Both the position numbers and the translations under genes were made by a program. The notes below the pieces were generated by a model that saw nothing but the letters and a program-made list of their open reading frames with translations, was not told the origin of the DNA and did no database searches. Below are positions 46,161-58,705 of a DNA stretch of 64,000 nt, one piece after another. Position 1 is the stretch's first letter. The number at the start of each line of letters is the position of its first letter. The stretch is from Terfezia claveryi (Eukaryota; Ascomycota; Pezizomycetes; Pezizales; Pezizaceae), in the NCBI GenBank assembly GCA_015179025.1, contig WHUX01000001.1, forward strand, positions 496,001 to 560,000, written 5' to 3'.

Positions 46161-49020
46161 TTAGAGAACCAATGACCCAAGATAGCCATAGCGCTGAATG
46201 CGTGCCATATCAAGGTGTGGTAGGGTAGGATAATTCGTCCCTGACGTTGGCGTCGTGGGACTTCGCTCACCAACGGCCAATTCCGCAAGGTGCTGAAGGC
46301 TTCCTCGTGGAACGTCCGAGCCACTCCCACCTCCAGCCCCATACCTAGGCTGCCTTCGCCTTTCTATCAAATCCTTGATTGCCTTGTCCCATCCGTCCTC
46401 GTCCCTTGCCGGCGTAGTCCACCGTTTCTCCAAAGCATCCATTAACTTCTCAATACCAGCACATGCGTCCTTCTTGGTTTCTTCAAAGTCCGCGAGATCC
46501 AGCAAAGCACCTAAAGCCAGTGCCGCAAAATGATGGCTGAGAGGTGTTGTGGGATTTTGCGCGGAGGACAAGATATCTGCAATGCGTATGGCTGGCCCAA
46601 GAAGCTGAACTGGGTCTGTTCTCGATGCATGTCTTAAAGATAGAAGCTTGACATGATAATATGCGAGTTCCACTAAACCAAGGGAGCCTCTCTGGGCCCA
46701 GAGTGGTTCCACGGTCTCACGAAATCGCTCGAGCTCACCCCTCAATAACCTAGAAGTGTAGGCAGTAGATATCTCCCCATCCGCAGCAGTAAGACTTTCT
46801 GCAAGATGCCCCATGATACACGACAGACCTGTATGCACATATGCGAGTGAGAAAATTGTACAAGGTGGTACAAGGTGATACAAGGGGGGTAATATACGTA
46901 CGAGCTATATGATACAGAGCAATGCCAAGCACGTTTTGGTCCTCCACAAGCAGTGCCACGCTGGAATCTGGAATGAATAGGGGGCTTGACGTGCTAATAG
47001 CATGCCACCGATCAAGAACCACTAATACCCACCAAGCTCGTCTACCCAGTTTTTCGTCAGAATCTGGATCCCCAGCCTGCAGCTTTTCACGAGGTAAACG
47101 ATTGCTATGCAACTTCATGTTGTAAACAAGCCCCACGGCTGCGCCTAACCACGCGGCTCTCGGTGGCCCTGATGAATCTGGCCCATGATTATCCGCTTCC
47201 AATCCCATAAGGATGAGTGTTTGTAAATAAATCAGGTTATCCCTATGCGACCTAGCAGCTGAGCTCTCAAATTGAGCCGAAATAATCAAATCAGAAGCCC
47301 TCCTTGCATTTGACGTCGACACCCCTCTCACCCTAGATGCAGGACTTGATCGCACTGTTGAATACAGAGCTTCTAGGAAAGCGTCACGCATTGTACCAGG
47401 GGCTTCCGCAAGCCGAGATTGGAGATTGGACTTTGATTCTGGTAACAAAGGGAAGGTAGGATGGATCAATTCATAATATCTATTCCACGGCGATAAATTA
47501 GCGCTCTGTTTATTACAACAAGACGGGGTGATACATACTGACTGACTAGTTCATCATCCCAGTCAAACACACCCTGATCCGAGCCTGTTGGGTTCATAGA
47601 AGCAGCTTGTCGCTCAGTAGAGTCAAAGGGAAAGCTGACACTCGCCCTTCTATTACTGTCCGAAATGCCCTTCCAGAATACCCCATTTGGGGAGGCATGA
47701 GTCCTGTATAATGAAGTAGGCTCTGAGCTAGCTGAGCTTGAAAGATTTGGGTGTTGGGATGGGCCTTGATGAGATGACTGATGTGGTGGTGGTGGTGGAG
47801 GTGGTGGTGGTGGAGGTGGTGGTGGTGGAGGTGGTGGTGGTGGTTGGTGCGACGGGGGTGGCAGTTGTCTTGATGGTGGTGGATGCTGATGATTTGAATG
47901 GAAAGAATCGATTGAAGGAAGACGCTCACTCGGCCGTGGAGTTAGCGGCTGTTGTGTGAGGGGTTGTAGGTGAAGCGCATTATGAAACCCACTGGAGCTG
48001 GATAGTGTACGCTTACGACCTTGTTTTGCCGTGCCCGATTGCGCGGGAGGTGGGGAGGTTGATTCCGATGGACCAGGTGAATGCTCCCCATCTCCAGGTG
48101 CTCCCGGTCCATACGAATGCAGGTCACCGGTAGAAATGGAATTTTCGAGGGTATTCAGTCTGTCTGCGAGCTCTTTGATGTATCTAAAATAAAAGCGCAA
48201 TTAGCCATGAAATCTTGATGCAGTGACGTTCCCCCATACCCCTTGCTTGGACCTCGTTTCATTGGTACCCTGCTAAATGAACACTTCGAGCCAACGCGTT
48301 TGCAGCTGGAGCATTGCTCGATGCCAGATTCTGACGTTGCATCGCATCGGATCTGCTCTTCAGTCAGTAGAAAATTCACTCTAAAATCAATTGCGCGTCT
48401 GTTGTGAAGTGCAATACCTTTTTGCGGCGACACTCGTCGCACGCTCGTGACACTTTGGAGCGCTTTCTAGGCGCAGTGAGATCGCCGGGGAGAGCAGACA
48501 AATCTTGCCCTGAATCACCCATACTTAGAGGAACAGTGCGCGGCGACACTGGCTGCCTCATGTCATGACCCCCAGAAATTCCCATCATGGGCGACATTAT
48601 AGGTGGAAGGCCCCTTGAGGGAGACGAAAACTGCATTTGCCCTGGCTGGGACCAATGTGGCGGGAATGTTGATGTCGTGTTGGCATCGCCAGGTCCGGGT
48701 GGGCTAGCTGTGGTGTATTGAGGGGTTGGCAGAGGGGGCTGTTGTCGCGGGTGTGATTGGTGGTGGTGCTGCTGCTTCTGCTGCTTCTGCTGCCTCTGCT
48801 GTTTCTGTGGCGGCCGTTGCGGCTGCTGGAGCTGCTGCTGGCGATGATGGGCCTGAGTGTGAGGTGCCTGTTGATCCAGAGGATTCGCGTGTGGTGTAGA
48901 CAACGGTGAGATTGTCGGGCTCTTTGAGCTTGCTGAGTTCGCGACTGCAGGTACCGGTACTGTAGACCCGGCAGCCGAGGTGTGCGAAGGATTGGCTGCT
49001 GCAACCTCCGCCATTGCCAT
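46161..49020 (-). CDS. Zn2Cys6 transcription factor, Rgt1-like glucose regulator
   Basis: Minus strand, five exons: 49020-48418, 48352-48240, 48183-47547, 47505-46902 and 46828-46161 (874 residues). The Gln/His/Pro-rich N-terminus precedes the zinc cluster at about residues 193-220: CDECRRKKIRC then CSSCKRVGSKC, followed by SRVPMKRGPSKGYIKELADR. The spacing is C-x2-C-x6-C, ten residues, then C-x2-C-x6-C. The MKRGPSKGY linker is diagnostic of the Rgt1 group. A run of about 19 prolines lies near residue 335. The fungal-specific transcription-factor domain follows (NLSPWNRYYELIHPTFPLLP onward). In yeast, Rgt1 represses hexose-transporter genes without glucose; a similar role here is inferred. 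Introns at 48353, 48184 and 46829 are ordinary. The junction at 47506-47546 (41 bases, GTCAGT...CAG) is short. Alternatives are a 35-base intron from a nearby GTATGT or a 65-base intron beginning further upstream. Confidence 0.9.
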
Positions 49021-51381
49021 TCAACTCTGTATGTTTCAACCTCGTTGGAAATCAATCAATCCTGCATTCCTTTTCCTAGTCGAAGCAAAAATTCGCGTGA
49101 AGTTGCAGAAGAGGACGGGGAGACAGAAGAAAATTGTAGGAATTCGGGAGGGGGGGAATTGGGGAGGAGAGGGGGGGGGTGGGTTGACAGGCGGAGTTTC
49201 GCGGTTGCTTGTCTCAGGCTTCGCGGGCTCCGGTGGGCTCGGCTGCTGAGGGCGGGAACACGACAGGCAGAGCCAGCAGGACGATGATATGTAGATGCGT
49301 GCGCTAGAGCGTGCGGGGGGCCTCTCTGGGGTCTCGGGAGTGGAAAGAAAACGTGGGATAAGTGGATGCGTGGGAAGATGGGGGATGGGGGATGGGGGGG
49401 TCGGAGGAGGGGGAAAAACGTCGGGGCGAGGATGTGTGAGCGGGCTGTGTCTGGCTGGCCGTCTGTATGTACGTGTGCATGAAGTACCGACCACGCTCTC
49501 ACGACTCCGTCACGCACTCGACTCGCACGGCTGCTTGGGCTGCACTGCTCCGCGAGATTGGGGACGAGGCGAGGCGAGGCGAGGCGGGTTACTTAGGCAG
49601 GTCTGTCCCCAACGAGCGCGGCCCAGACTCCCCAGCCCGCGGTACGCACACAAAGCAGACGATCGAAACATCGCACGGCGTGGAGCAGCCCGATGGCCAT
49701 GTAGGGGAGGCCTGCCGGGGCAGCGTGCTGTGGTTGGGATGATCGAACCTTGCATGCAGCAGAGCAGATACATGGCAAACTCGTGCGCTTTCGCTTCGCT
49801 CCACACATAAACAAATGGAACATTCGCTAACTACAAGTACCCAAGTACCTGCCATAGAGCCCGCTGCCCGGCCTGAGGGCTGGGCTGGGGCCATGCTTCT
49901 CGTGACCCAGAGTGAGTATGGATTCGGGCAGCGTGCACCCTAGCCATTTTGCTTTTGTGCCTTTTTCGTGCCTCTTTTGTTGCTGTCCCGGTCCTTCTCC
50001 GTGCCCCCCCAGCCGGGCTGCGTGCCCCGCAACAAGAAGACCCCTCCTGACTTTTTCTCCCAGGCGGCCTCGGGGTATCTCTGACACGGGAGAAGCTTAT
50101 GTGGTGGGGAAGAGCAGTCGCAGTGTGTAGGGACACTGCTTATGCTCTCCACACAGCTGCATACACACATGCCGACGGACTCATGTTCTCCAGAGTGGGC
50201 CCTTCACGGCCATGAAGAGCGCCAAAAAAACAAGGGCGCCAGTACCAACAGCAGGGTTTGCCGGGCAGTCCGAGGAAATGGTCAGATGCGTGACGCTTAG
50301 CTAGCAGAGGACTGGAAGGTGGGGAAACAGGGCAATGGCGAATATCTGGGGCAATGGGTCTGCCATGCTACGCCGGAGGAAGGCAAGCGTAGATGTGTCC
50401 CGGGGGGGCGGACAAGGGGTTTGGGGTGGCAGCACACCCGAGTCCGGGCTGTAATCGGAGTGCGGAGGACGAGGTACCTAATGGTGGTGTAAAATAATAC
50501 AGCCTGCAGGAGGTTTTTTAATTTCACCTACGTAACCGACCCCGAATGCCCTTGATCGATCATGAATCGAGGGACGCATCTTGTTCCCGTGAGAATCCGA
50601 AGTTTCCAACAGACGTCCAATTCACGTGAGTACCCTTGGCTGCCACGCGAAAGTACAGGCCCCATGGCCACCTAGAGGTCCTGGCCACCTTTACGATGGA
50701 GTTGGATTTACCTCTCTCTCTCGTGAACGACTACATATTGCTGGTTTAGTGGGGGAGTTCTGTAAGACCTCGATGCACAGGGGCGGAGTTCCGACAGCAA
50801 GGTGCAAACATACCATGTTTCTCCGTCCAAAAGTACCTTACCTTAGCCCATGTAATTTCCATTCACCGCATCGAAGGGACAGTTTGTGCCGAATGTGAAT
50901 GGCATGTCTCGTGGTGTCTGAATTTGGGGGGAAGGATTACAAAACCGAAATTGCATATCACGGGCACATGCCAGGGTATACATGATGGCGAATAAGTTGT
51001 GATGTGTGTGATATTTTTTGTGCAACACATGATTAGGTACATATTGTATTTCCAGCCTGGTTATACCCAAGTTGATTTCCCAACACATATCGACAATAGA
51101 CCCGTAGAAACCTTAGACCCGAGCGGAGCGTATGGCTCCCAATTCCTTTCCTCTTGGTGAGTTCTTGCCTGGAGTACTCTACGTCGGTGGTTAGCTTGGT
51201 CCCCCGTGTCATGTTTGCTTTTTTTCCTCACATGCATATGCATAACCGCCGCCCATAGCTGGAACCGCTCTACATGTTGATGCTCAGCGCCCGAGCAGTA
51301 CCCCACAATTCTTCGAAGGGTACTGCTGTCCAGTAGTCTTTACCGCAGCCACAGAAAATAGAACACCTACGTTTGTATAGA

Positions 51382-51395
51382 TAGTCTGGTTGGCA
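51382..51395 (+). repeat. dispersed 14-mer TAGTCTGGTTGGCA
   Basis: Exact copy, followed by TAGCC. No inverted partner within several hundred bases. Confidence 0.6.
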
Positions 51396-54250
51396 TAGCC
51401 TTTCGTAGAGATGGTAGAGAATCTCAGGTTTCCTCTCACCAAAGCCTAGCATGCCTGCCCATTACGAATATTGTCAAATCCTTCTAGAAGCATTGTATGT
51501 GCTTTAGATACACTCTAGTCTGCGGAACACCCCAATATCCGGTTATGGCTAATCGCAAATCAGAGTGATCTCAAAATATAATGGTTTTAATTGACAAAGG
51601 GACCAGGTCCCACACATTCGATGCTCGCTCTCCTTCCTACATCCGCCGCCAGTGATATTCTACCCTATTTTTTACTCACGTCACCGGTAGCATGCTTCTG
51701 GGGCTGCATTTCCGCGCCATGAGATCATCAGCTCAAGCGAAAATCTTTGCGTACTATCCTCACTTGGGCAGCCGCCAGGGTATTTTGCCCAAGAATTAAG
51801 TCTGGTTGAGAATTTATCCGTTCTCCTTTTCCCAAAGAGTGGGGTCTGTTAGGTATTCTCAGTCCCAAAATAACAGCTAATGAACGCGCCTATCCCTATT
51901 TAGTAGAATCTACCAGGCCCATCAGCTTGAGTCCGTCTTTTGCCTGACGCCTGTCGCGGGGATAAGGGAACAATAACCATGGTCAGTCAACTGATGGGAC
52001 TTCGCTAAAAAGCAAAAAAGACAGATTGTGGTGTCTTGTCATAGGTCTTATAATTATCCTTTCAGAAACTATTTGGGCACTCTCGCTATACTAATCTTGC
52101 ATAAGTAGATGTCGAATTTCCCCCATTGCAACACCAATACTGCCCATCAAGGCCGCTCCACTCATACCAGTTCTCTACAACAGCCTATAGCCTACAAAAA
52201 AGTGTTATGTGGAGGATTCAGGATAGCACAAGGCTCCAACAATCCTTCAGAAGAACTGACAAGAGAGCTATATTCCTCATTTGGGCACAGGTGGGACAGT
52301 TGAATGATCCACCCGTCCACGTAACATTTTGACATGTTACGCTCGGTGCTAAGGAGAAGAGTACGACGGATAAGTGAGTCACCGTCAACTAATTCAGGAT
52401 CCATCTCTCTACTTGCTGAGTTTAACGACATATATATACTAGGTATTTAACGAAGCCCAATAAAGATTCGCGAACCTTTTGACTTGATAAGCTGGTGGTA
52501 TATTCCATGGGTTTAAGTCAAGACTTCATTTGAAGACAAGGCTCTCATGGATGTCCTGCATGAAAAAATCTATGAAACATAGGTCCAATTAAGTGTGGAC
52601 TGGTAGGTAAGTTCAAGTGACTATGGGACAAACAGCATTTGTAATTCTGCCAATTCTCTGCCACCTACTCTTCCGGACCATTTCAACTTCTTCTGCCTGG
52701 ACACAAGATATTCTTTAGCCGCTACAGATTTCCCAAGTCTTCCAACCTGTACCAGAAAAACCACCCTACCTGTATATCCCCTAGAGGGTGCATAGCTGTA
52801 CTTGCATCCAGGATAAATATTACGGAAACTCATTTAGGTTTGTCACCGCTTTCCACTTGAACTAGGTACTATTGATAACTCTCGAGCTCCCTTAGAACAA
52901 TTCGATCACTCGGCCAGAAATTTATCCATGTTAACTTCGCCCATTTGCATTTCTAACTAGACTATGTACAGTATATCCAATTGCATCATTCGGACCTGTC
53001 GAAGAAACAGCTGCTCGGCCGAGTTCTATATTTCCTTTGTGATTTATGCAATTAATGTACCCGCCGTCGAATAGCTACGTGCGAGTTGCAACCAACGAGT
53101 TAAAATCCGTACATAGGGGGGCAACCTGACTAGTGGCGTAAGTACTCGAACGGCACAAGCCAGCCAAACTACGGTACTCTAAAATTGCAGGTTGGTGTTT
53201 GAACCTTGCGGGGTCGATTGGGTGTATGCAGCTCACCAAGCACTTGTCCCATTTCGAGCATATATACACGTCCAGTTCAAGAGTCGCTCCATCACCATGT
53301 CGAGGGCAACAAGTCTAATGTCGGATATGGCGGGTAAGGAGAGGGCGAGGTTGGGAGGGGTTGTGTCAATGCGGTATCAAAATGCATTGGTCAGTAATTA
53401 TCTATGCTTGGTTTGATGGTGCCCAAGTCTACTGGCATTTCATAGCCACAACCCAATGACATTAGACGTCTAGCATTTTGAGACAAATATTGCTGACGCA
53501 GCTCTTACAAAGTCACCCTTGATAGTATTACTTAAGGAGATGGTTACTTTAGTTGTATATGAATACTTTTGGTATATTAGCTAATGAGCCGCCTTTGCTT
53601 AGGTACTCAAGACATCATATACAAATATTTAATACATAGAAGTATATCTACATCTGAATAGCATAATATTCTCGGCACCTGGATCACACCGGTCTGTTTA
53701 GCAAGCACTAGATTGTTTGAATTATCAAATAAGATATTAACTACAGCTAGGGCGGCTAGGAAGCAGGATTCTAGAGTTACCTACCTAAATATATATAAAA
53801 ATAGAAGGCCAATAGCAAAAGCCCTTGCTGTACTCACACAGAAAAGACATCACGGGTTCGGGAGAATTTTGTACGGAAGTGTTGGGATTGCTCAAATGCA
53901 CTACCCCCCCCCCCACAAGCAAGCACGTATAATCAATCATGAGCCACGGAATGCAATAGACAGCCTATGTAGATGCCATAGTTTATAATTCGGGATTACC
54001 TCTGTTCATCGACCGTGAATAAAGATGCGTCAAGAGAAAGAATAAAGAAAATAAATAGGAATTGTTTACAGAACGTCTTTATTTCATTCACTAGTTCAAG
54101 TGAGAGCTAACCCCCGCTTTATATATATATATACAGTATATAGGCTTCCTTGATTAGTGATCTCGTGCTGGCTAGTATGGCTTGCTTAGAATAGAGTAGA
54201 TAAATTGCAGAGGTTATGATTCGATAAGTATCTATGGATTACATCCTTAC

Positions 54251-54282
54251 CTAATATGTACATGTGCTAATATGTACATGTG
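54251..54282. repeat. 16-base tandem duplication
   Basis: CTAATATGTACATGTG occurs twice head to tail without mismatch, in non-coding AT-rich DNA. Confidence 0.85.
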
Positions 54283-54617
54283 CTAATAATACAAGTATAA
54301 AGTAGAGACTCGCTTTTTGCAAATTGCTGCATGGTCTGGTACTTCATGTCTAGGAGGTTACAGCTTATGGCTCGTGCTAAGGAACGGGGTATATTGTAAT
54401 AATCGCAAACAAAGGTTGATGGATAAGTAGTCCTCATAATCATGGTCCCATATCATCTTGTTTGGTAGCTTGTATATACAAACAGAGCCTGCGGACTAAA
54501 TCCCGCTTGCTGGCAACCTATCATAAACTAGAAAACCTTCCCAGGCATAAAAGTTTGGTTTGTAAATCCGATCCCAGATCTAGGCCAAGAACGTTCATAC
54601 ATTACTTGCACTCACTT

Positions 54618-54628
54618 CAACCAGACTA
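54618..54628 (-). repeat. dispersed word, 11-base match (reverse)
   Basis: CAACCAGACTA on the plus strand, the reverse of TAGTCTGGTTG. It may be a decayed copy. Confidence 0.35.
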
Positions 54629-56248
54629 CACTTCAACGATATCGTCAGTCCATGCTTCTCTTGGAAGAAACCGTCTGAGCAAGCTAGGCTGCCACGAGAC
54701 GCAGGCTCAATGACCTTGGTTCTAAGGCGTTCGTTCTAGGCCCAACGTTAGTACACCTCCGACGTATACTTCCACATGACTTATATGCATGCACCTAAGT
54801 ACTGTGTTAAAATCCCGAGTTTTTGCCATGTGTCGGCATTGCTGTCTAGGGGTACTTGACATATTTTCCTTCCAAACATTCCTGTACTTCTATATATTTT
54901 TTTCTGTGAAGGAAGTATTGGTACATAGGTATTAGGTACAGTACATGCAGTTGCTGGGGGCGACAACAAAGCCTGGAGGCATTCTGAAACTTACATATAT
55001 GTACGATATGTGCCACAGGAGGCCGCCTATGTCGTAAGGTAGCAGGACTACTAGCTTAATAGTTGCAGGTCGCGGACATAACGATATATATGTAGGGAGC
55101 ATACAGAGAACGAGGAGCAAGTGCCGACAGGACAGCGTTCTGGCATTGAGAGACGATATTCTATGCTGTTGCTCCGGGTGGACATACTCCTGCAGCTGGA
55201 CGGCATCGCACGCTCGATTAATATATAGTGCTGGGACTCGACAGGCATGGACAGGCAAGCACTCACACAAACCCCATGATCTCCACATGGGCACTTCAAG
55301 TTTAGGCCGCTGTAGACGCTTGATTAACAGGTTCGAGATGATCCTTGGGGCAGTGGTTTAAAACCGTCGAGCACAACCAGGCCAGATCTGCAGAGCGAAG
55401 CAGCGCCGGGCCCCCAAAGCAAAGGCCGCTGGGCGACCTCCGACGACTCGCACACAGCCTCCTGGCAACTCATCCGAAAAGCTCAGGGTCCACGCACGCC
55501 CTCGTGCAGTACATACGTAGTTTCTGCTTGTGTTTGGCCAAGGGGTGAGGAGCTGGCAGCTACACGTGAGGCAGACGGCGCTGCAGAGCGGAGAAAAAAG
55601 GGAATAGCAGAGGCCACGGCCGGGCAGGGTTGGAAGCTCCAGTGCTGTGGGCGATTATTTGCTTTTTGGCAGCATGCAAGTTAACCCGCCCACCACTCAC
55701 AGGGCCGCACACAAACTTCTCCGCCCCGCCAATCCGCGTAGCAGGCCCTGCTCCCTACACCACCCAACCTTGCAATTTTCATGACTTTTGACCATCCGTT
55801 AAATCCTCGTTTCTGCCTCCTCTGACCTCCTCCTTTCCAATCTCTTCCCATTTACAGTCAACCCCGCAGTCCTGACAGCAAGTCTCAAAGGCATTTTGGT
55901 GTTTCACTCGAGCTCTCGAGTGTCCCGCTTGAAGGCCGGCGCCGAACCCCTCGGTGCAAGGCACGGCCAGTTTTTGATTTGAGCGCGGCCTTATTTGGCC
56001 GATTCTTGCTTTCAATCTTGTGGTTGCCGACAATAAAGCTTCCTCCGGTACAACCCCCCCCCCCCACACACCCCCCCAAAATAAAACAACACGGCTTCCC
56101 CAGTCTCCACCCCGGCACACCCACAACTACCTTACACCGGTCTACCATTTGTATTTATACACCGGCTCACCCTGCCTTCACAGTCCCCAACTATCACCAC
56201 TTTGTTCAAGGACTACACATCCAGCACACACCTTCCTTACATTCAACC

Positions 56249-57902
56249 ATGCTCATTAATGGCGTTAAGTGGGCTTGCGATGCATGCATCAGAGGCCATA
56301 GAGTAAGCGGGTGCACGCACTCTGGTGAGCATGACCGTCTACATGCGGTTTCCCCCCCCCTCTCTTTGGCCAGGCTGACGGCTGCTTGTAGATCGAGATC
56401 TTAAACAGATTGCGAAGAAGGGCCGTCCGGTTTCACAATGTCCTCATTGTCGGAGTCTGAGGAAATCCAGGTCAGCCCATGTGAAGTGTGACTGTGGAGA
56501 GAGGCATGCACATGGAAAAGAACAAGCTACAAAGAAAGCGGGATCTGGCGGCTGTTGCGGCACCAACAATGCTGACAAGAGTGAAAACAAATGTAAGATA
56601 CCACCTTAAATTTCCCCGATCGTTGGCTGAGTTTCTTACTGTGGAGATATAGCAACACATCAATGCTCATGCTACCACGGAGGCCGATGCACCTGCGCCT
56701 TAAAAAAAGAATCACCTTCTCTTGACACTGTGCCAGAGTTCCCACATCCCCGTGAGCGGAAGAGTAGTATCGGAAGACCCCGACTCCAGGCCACCCAGTC
56801 GGAAAGTTCACTGACAGCTTTTGCTAATGGTCACCACAAACCCACACACAAAAGCCATCACGGGGTGCATGGAGTCTCCCCGTATACTATTGCAGGTCAT
56901 GCAGATCATCATCGTCATTCATTTTTGGATGACGAGGATATACATCCACCAGTTGCCCCAAGGCACCGCCGGATGAAATCCGTGTCTGACAAATCGTCTA
57001 TTGACCTGCTATCGCTTCCAAGGGCCTACACTACTGGAGATCCGTTGTTGGGCCTGGACAGTACTTTGGAGCTGACACCTCGACAACCCTCAGCAGTGCG
57101 ACAGATCCCCTCTCGCATTCATCCAGGTCTGAGTGTCAACACGAATCAAGCCCAGTTTACTCTCCACGAAAATTTTAACCAGGACTTCCTTCAATCTGCT
57201 AGCTCGGATACTGCGCGGTTCTCCGCTGGGTTACAGCCTTCTGCTGGTTGGCCCTCTTTCCAGCATTTTGATCTTGAGTGGTCTTATCCTGGGCTGACGA
57301 GCTCATCATCGGGGGATGAAAATGATGAATTGAGCATCCAAACTACTGATATCACACAATCACTGCCTGGCACTGGGCCGTTGCCTTCAGAGGCGTCTGA
57401 TTTGGGGGACGAAACTTACCGCTTGAGCGCAGCTTCATCTTACATTGGATTACCTCAGTTGGCAGGGGGAGGCCGATTGGATGAGTATAACGTGGAGAGA
57501 TATCTGGTAGATTTCCTTCAGACGGCTACACCGTTGGAGACTACAAAACTCAACCTAGAACGATACCTTTCGGATGGCAGTCCCCAGCAACCTGGCTATG
57601 TGGATAATGGTCTCAGCCTTTCACTTACTGGTGACTCTGGTTACGAGGACAACTCAAGTTTCTTCACGAGTTCTTACATCAATCAACAACCCCTACATGG
57701 TTCAACAGAAACTCTAGACCTCCTCGCATCCTCCAATATCCATTCCCCAACAGATACTGGCTTGCTTTTAAATATGTCGACGCCGTTGTCACCTGAGGAT
57801 GAAAACATGGTATGGATGAGGAAATTCTCAAATGCTTCCACCTATCAGTCGACTCTGGACCAGAATTGGCACACACAGTCCCAATCTCAGTCACCCCGAT
57901 AA
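56249..57902 (+). CDS. copper-fist transcription factor
   Basis: Three exons, 56249-56324, 56392-56592 and 56653-57902, give 508 residues. Introns are 67 and 60 bases, GT-AG. The N-terminus is the copper-fist DNA-binding domain (MLINGVKWACDACIRGHRVS, then GCTHS). A KKGRPVSQCPHCR segment follows, with the KGRP minor-groove motif, then CDCGERHAHG. A second Cys cluster follows across the second intron: GGCC, then CSCYHGGRCTCALKKE, like the cluster seen in filamentous-fungal Ace1/Amt1-type factors. The C-terminal two thirds are Ser/Pro/His-rich with no fold recognised, a likely activation region. Such proteins sense Cu(I) through their cysteines and switch on metallothionein or, in the Mac1/Cuf1/Grisea branch, copper-uptake genes. 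Which branch this belongs to cannot be decided by eye. The start is the only ATG that gives the complete copper fist. Confidence 0.95.
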
Positions 57903-58662
57903 CGTTGGAATTTGTTTTATTCGGCCCCTCGTAGGGTGTTCTTTTCTTTGGAATTATTGTAGACTGTATTCATCGGATTACTTGTATTTTTGTGCTCTTT
58001 GCATACCGGACTTGCTTTCGTCACGGTGAAAAATTCTCCATTTCTAGTGTCAACGGCTACTCTTTTTCTTTCTTTTTTGAATTGGGCCTCAATTTTGAAT
58101 TCCATCAATTTACGTGGGTTTTAAGGACTGGATATGGATTGTCTAGTATAGAGATAGACCAGGCCAAGGGGGAATAGGAAGGAATCGGAGCAGGGTTGCG
58201 AAGGGTAAGCCTATTGGAGCAGGGGTTATGACCATATGGGTACAGAAGTTGGACCTTGGAATATACGCAGGATTTGATCTCCTGTAACTTTTTTTGATTT
58301 CCTTTCGGATTTTCTATGTCTCGGATTGGCGAAAATTGATTATTTTTATTGTTTTGATTTACGCAGGCTTTTCAAGGATTTGGGTCAGGCAGGAGGAAAG
58401 TTGGACATGATGGCTAGCGATTTACGGTCCTGTGAATACAATCTTGACCATACATCGTTTTCTGCTTTGCGGCCCAACGGATCTTGCTCAAGCAATTTTC
58501 CGATGAGGCCTCACATTAACTGCTCGACTGCCAATTCCATCGAAATATGCCCATACATTTTCAATTCAACTCGACCTTTACATCGACGTGGCGATTGTCC
58601 ACAAGTCAACTCCGTATTACTTGAAGCGAGGAAGGAGATGAGCAATTCGGATGGTGAGCTTC

Positions 58663-58705
58663 GAGATGCCTGGCCAATATGAGGAGAGATGCCTGGCCAA
58701 TATGA
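58663..58705. repeat. 20-base direct repeat
   Basis: GAGATGCCTGGCCAATATGA occurs at 58663 and again at 58686, three bases apart. Non-coding. Confidence 0.85.

Larger units (their letters stand above)
49021..56248. other. 7-kb gene-poor stretch between the Rgt1-like and copper-fist genes
   Basis: 49021-49520 is the G-rich promoter and 5' untranslated region of the Rgt1-like gene. Its overlapping frames on both strands follow composition. 50.6-55.3 kb is AT-rich and shows no gene, tRNA or long terminal repeat. 55.3-56.25 kb becomes C-rich and pyrimidine-rich, with a run of 13 C and CACACA near 56058, as expected for the promoter and leader of the copper-fist gene. Confidence 0.5.

Noticed and set aside
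47594..47959. Frames rich in His or Val within the Rgt1-like gene
   Set aside because: Shadows of the polyproline repeat read in other frames.
49036..50136. Many overlapping frames of 70-170 codons
   Set aside because: GC-rich promoter and leader of the Rgt1-like gene. Frames exist on all strands with no domain.
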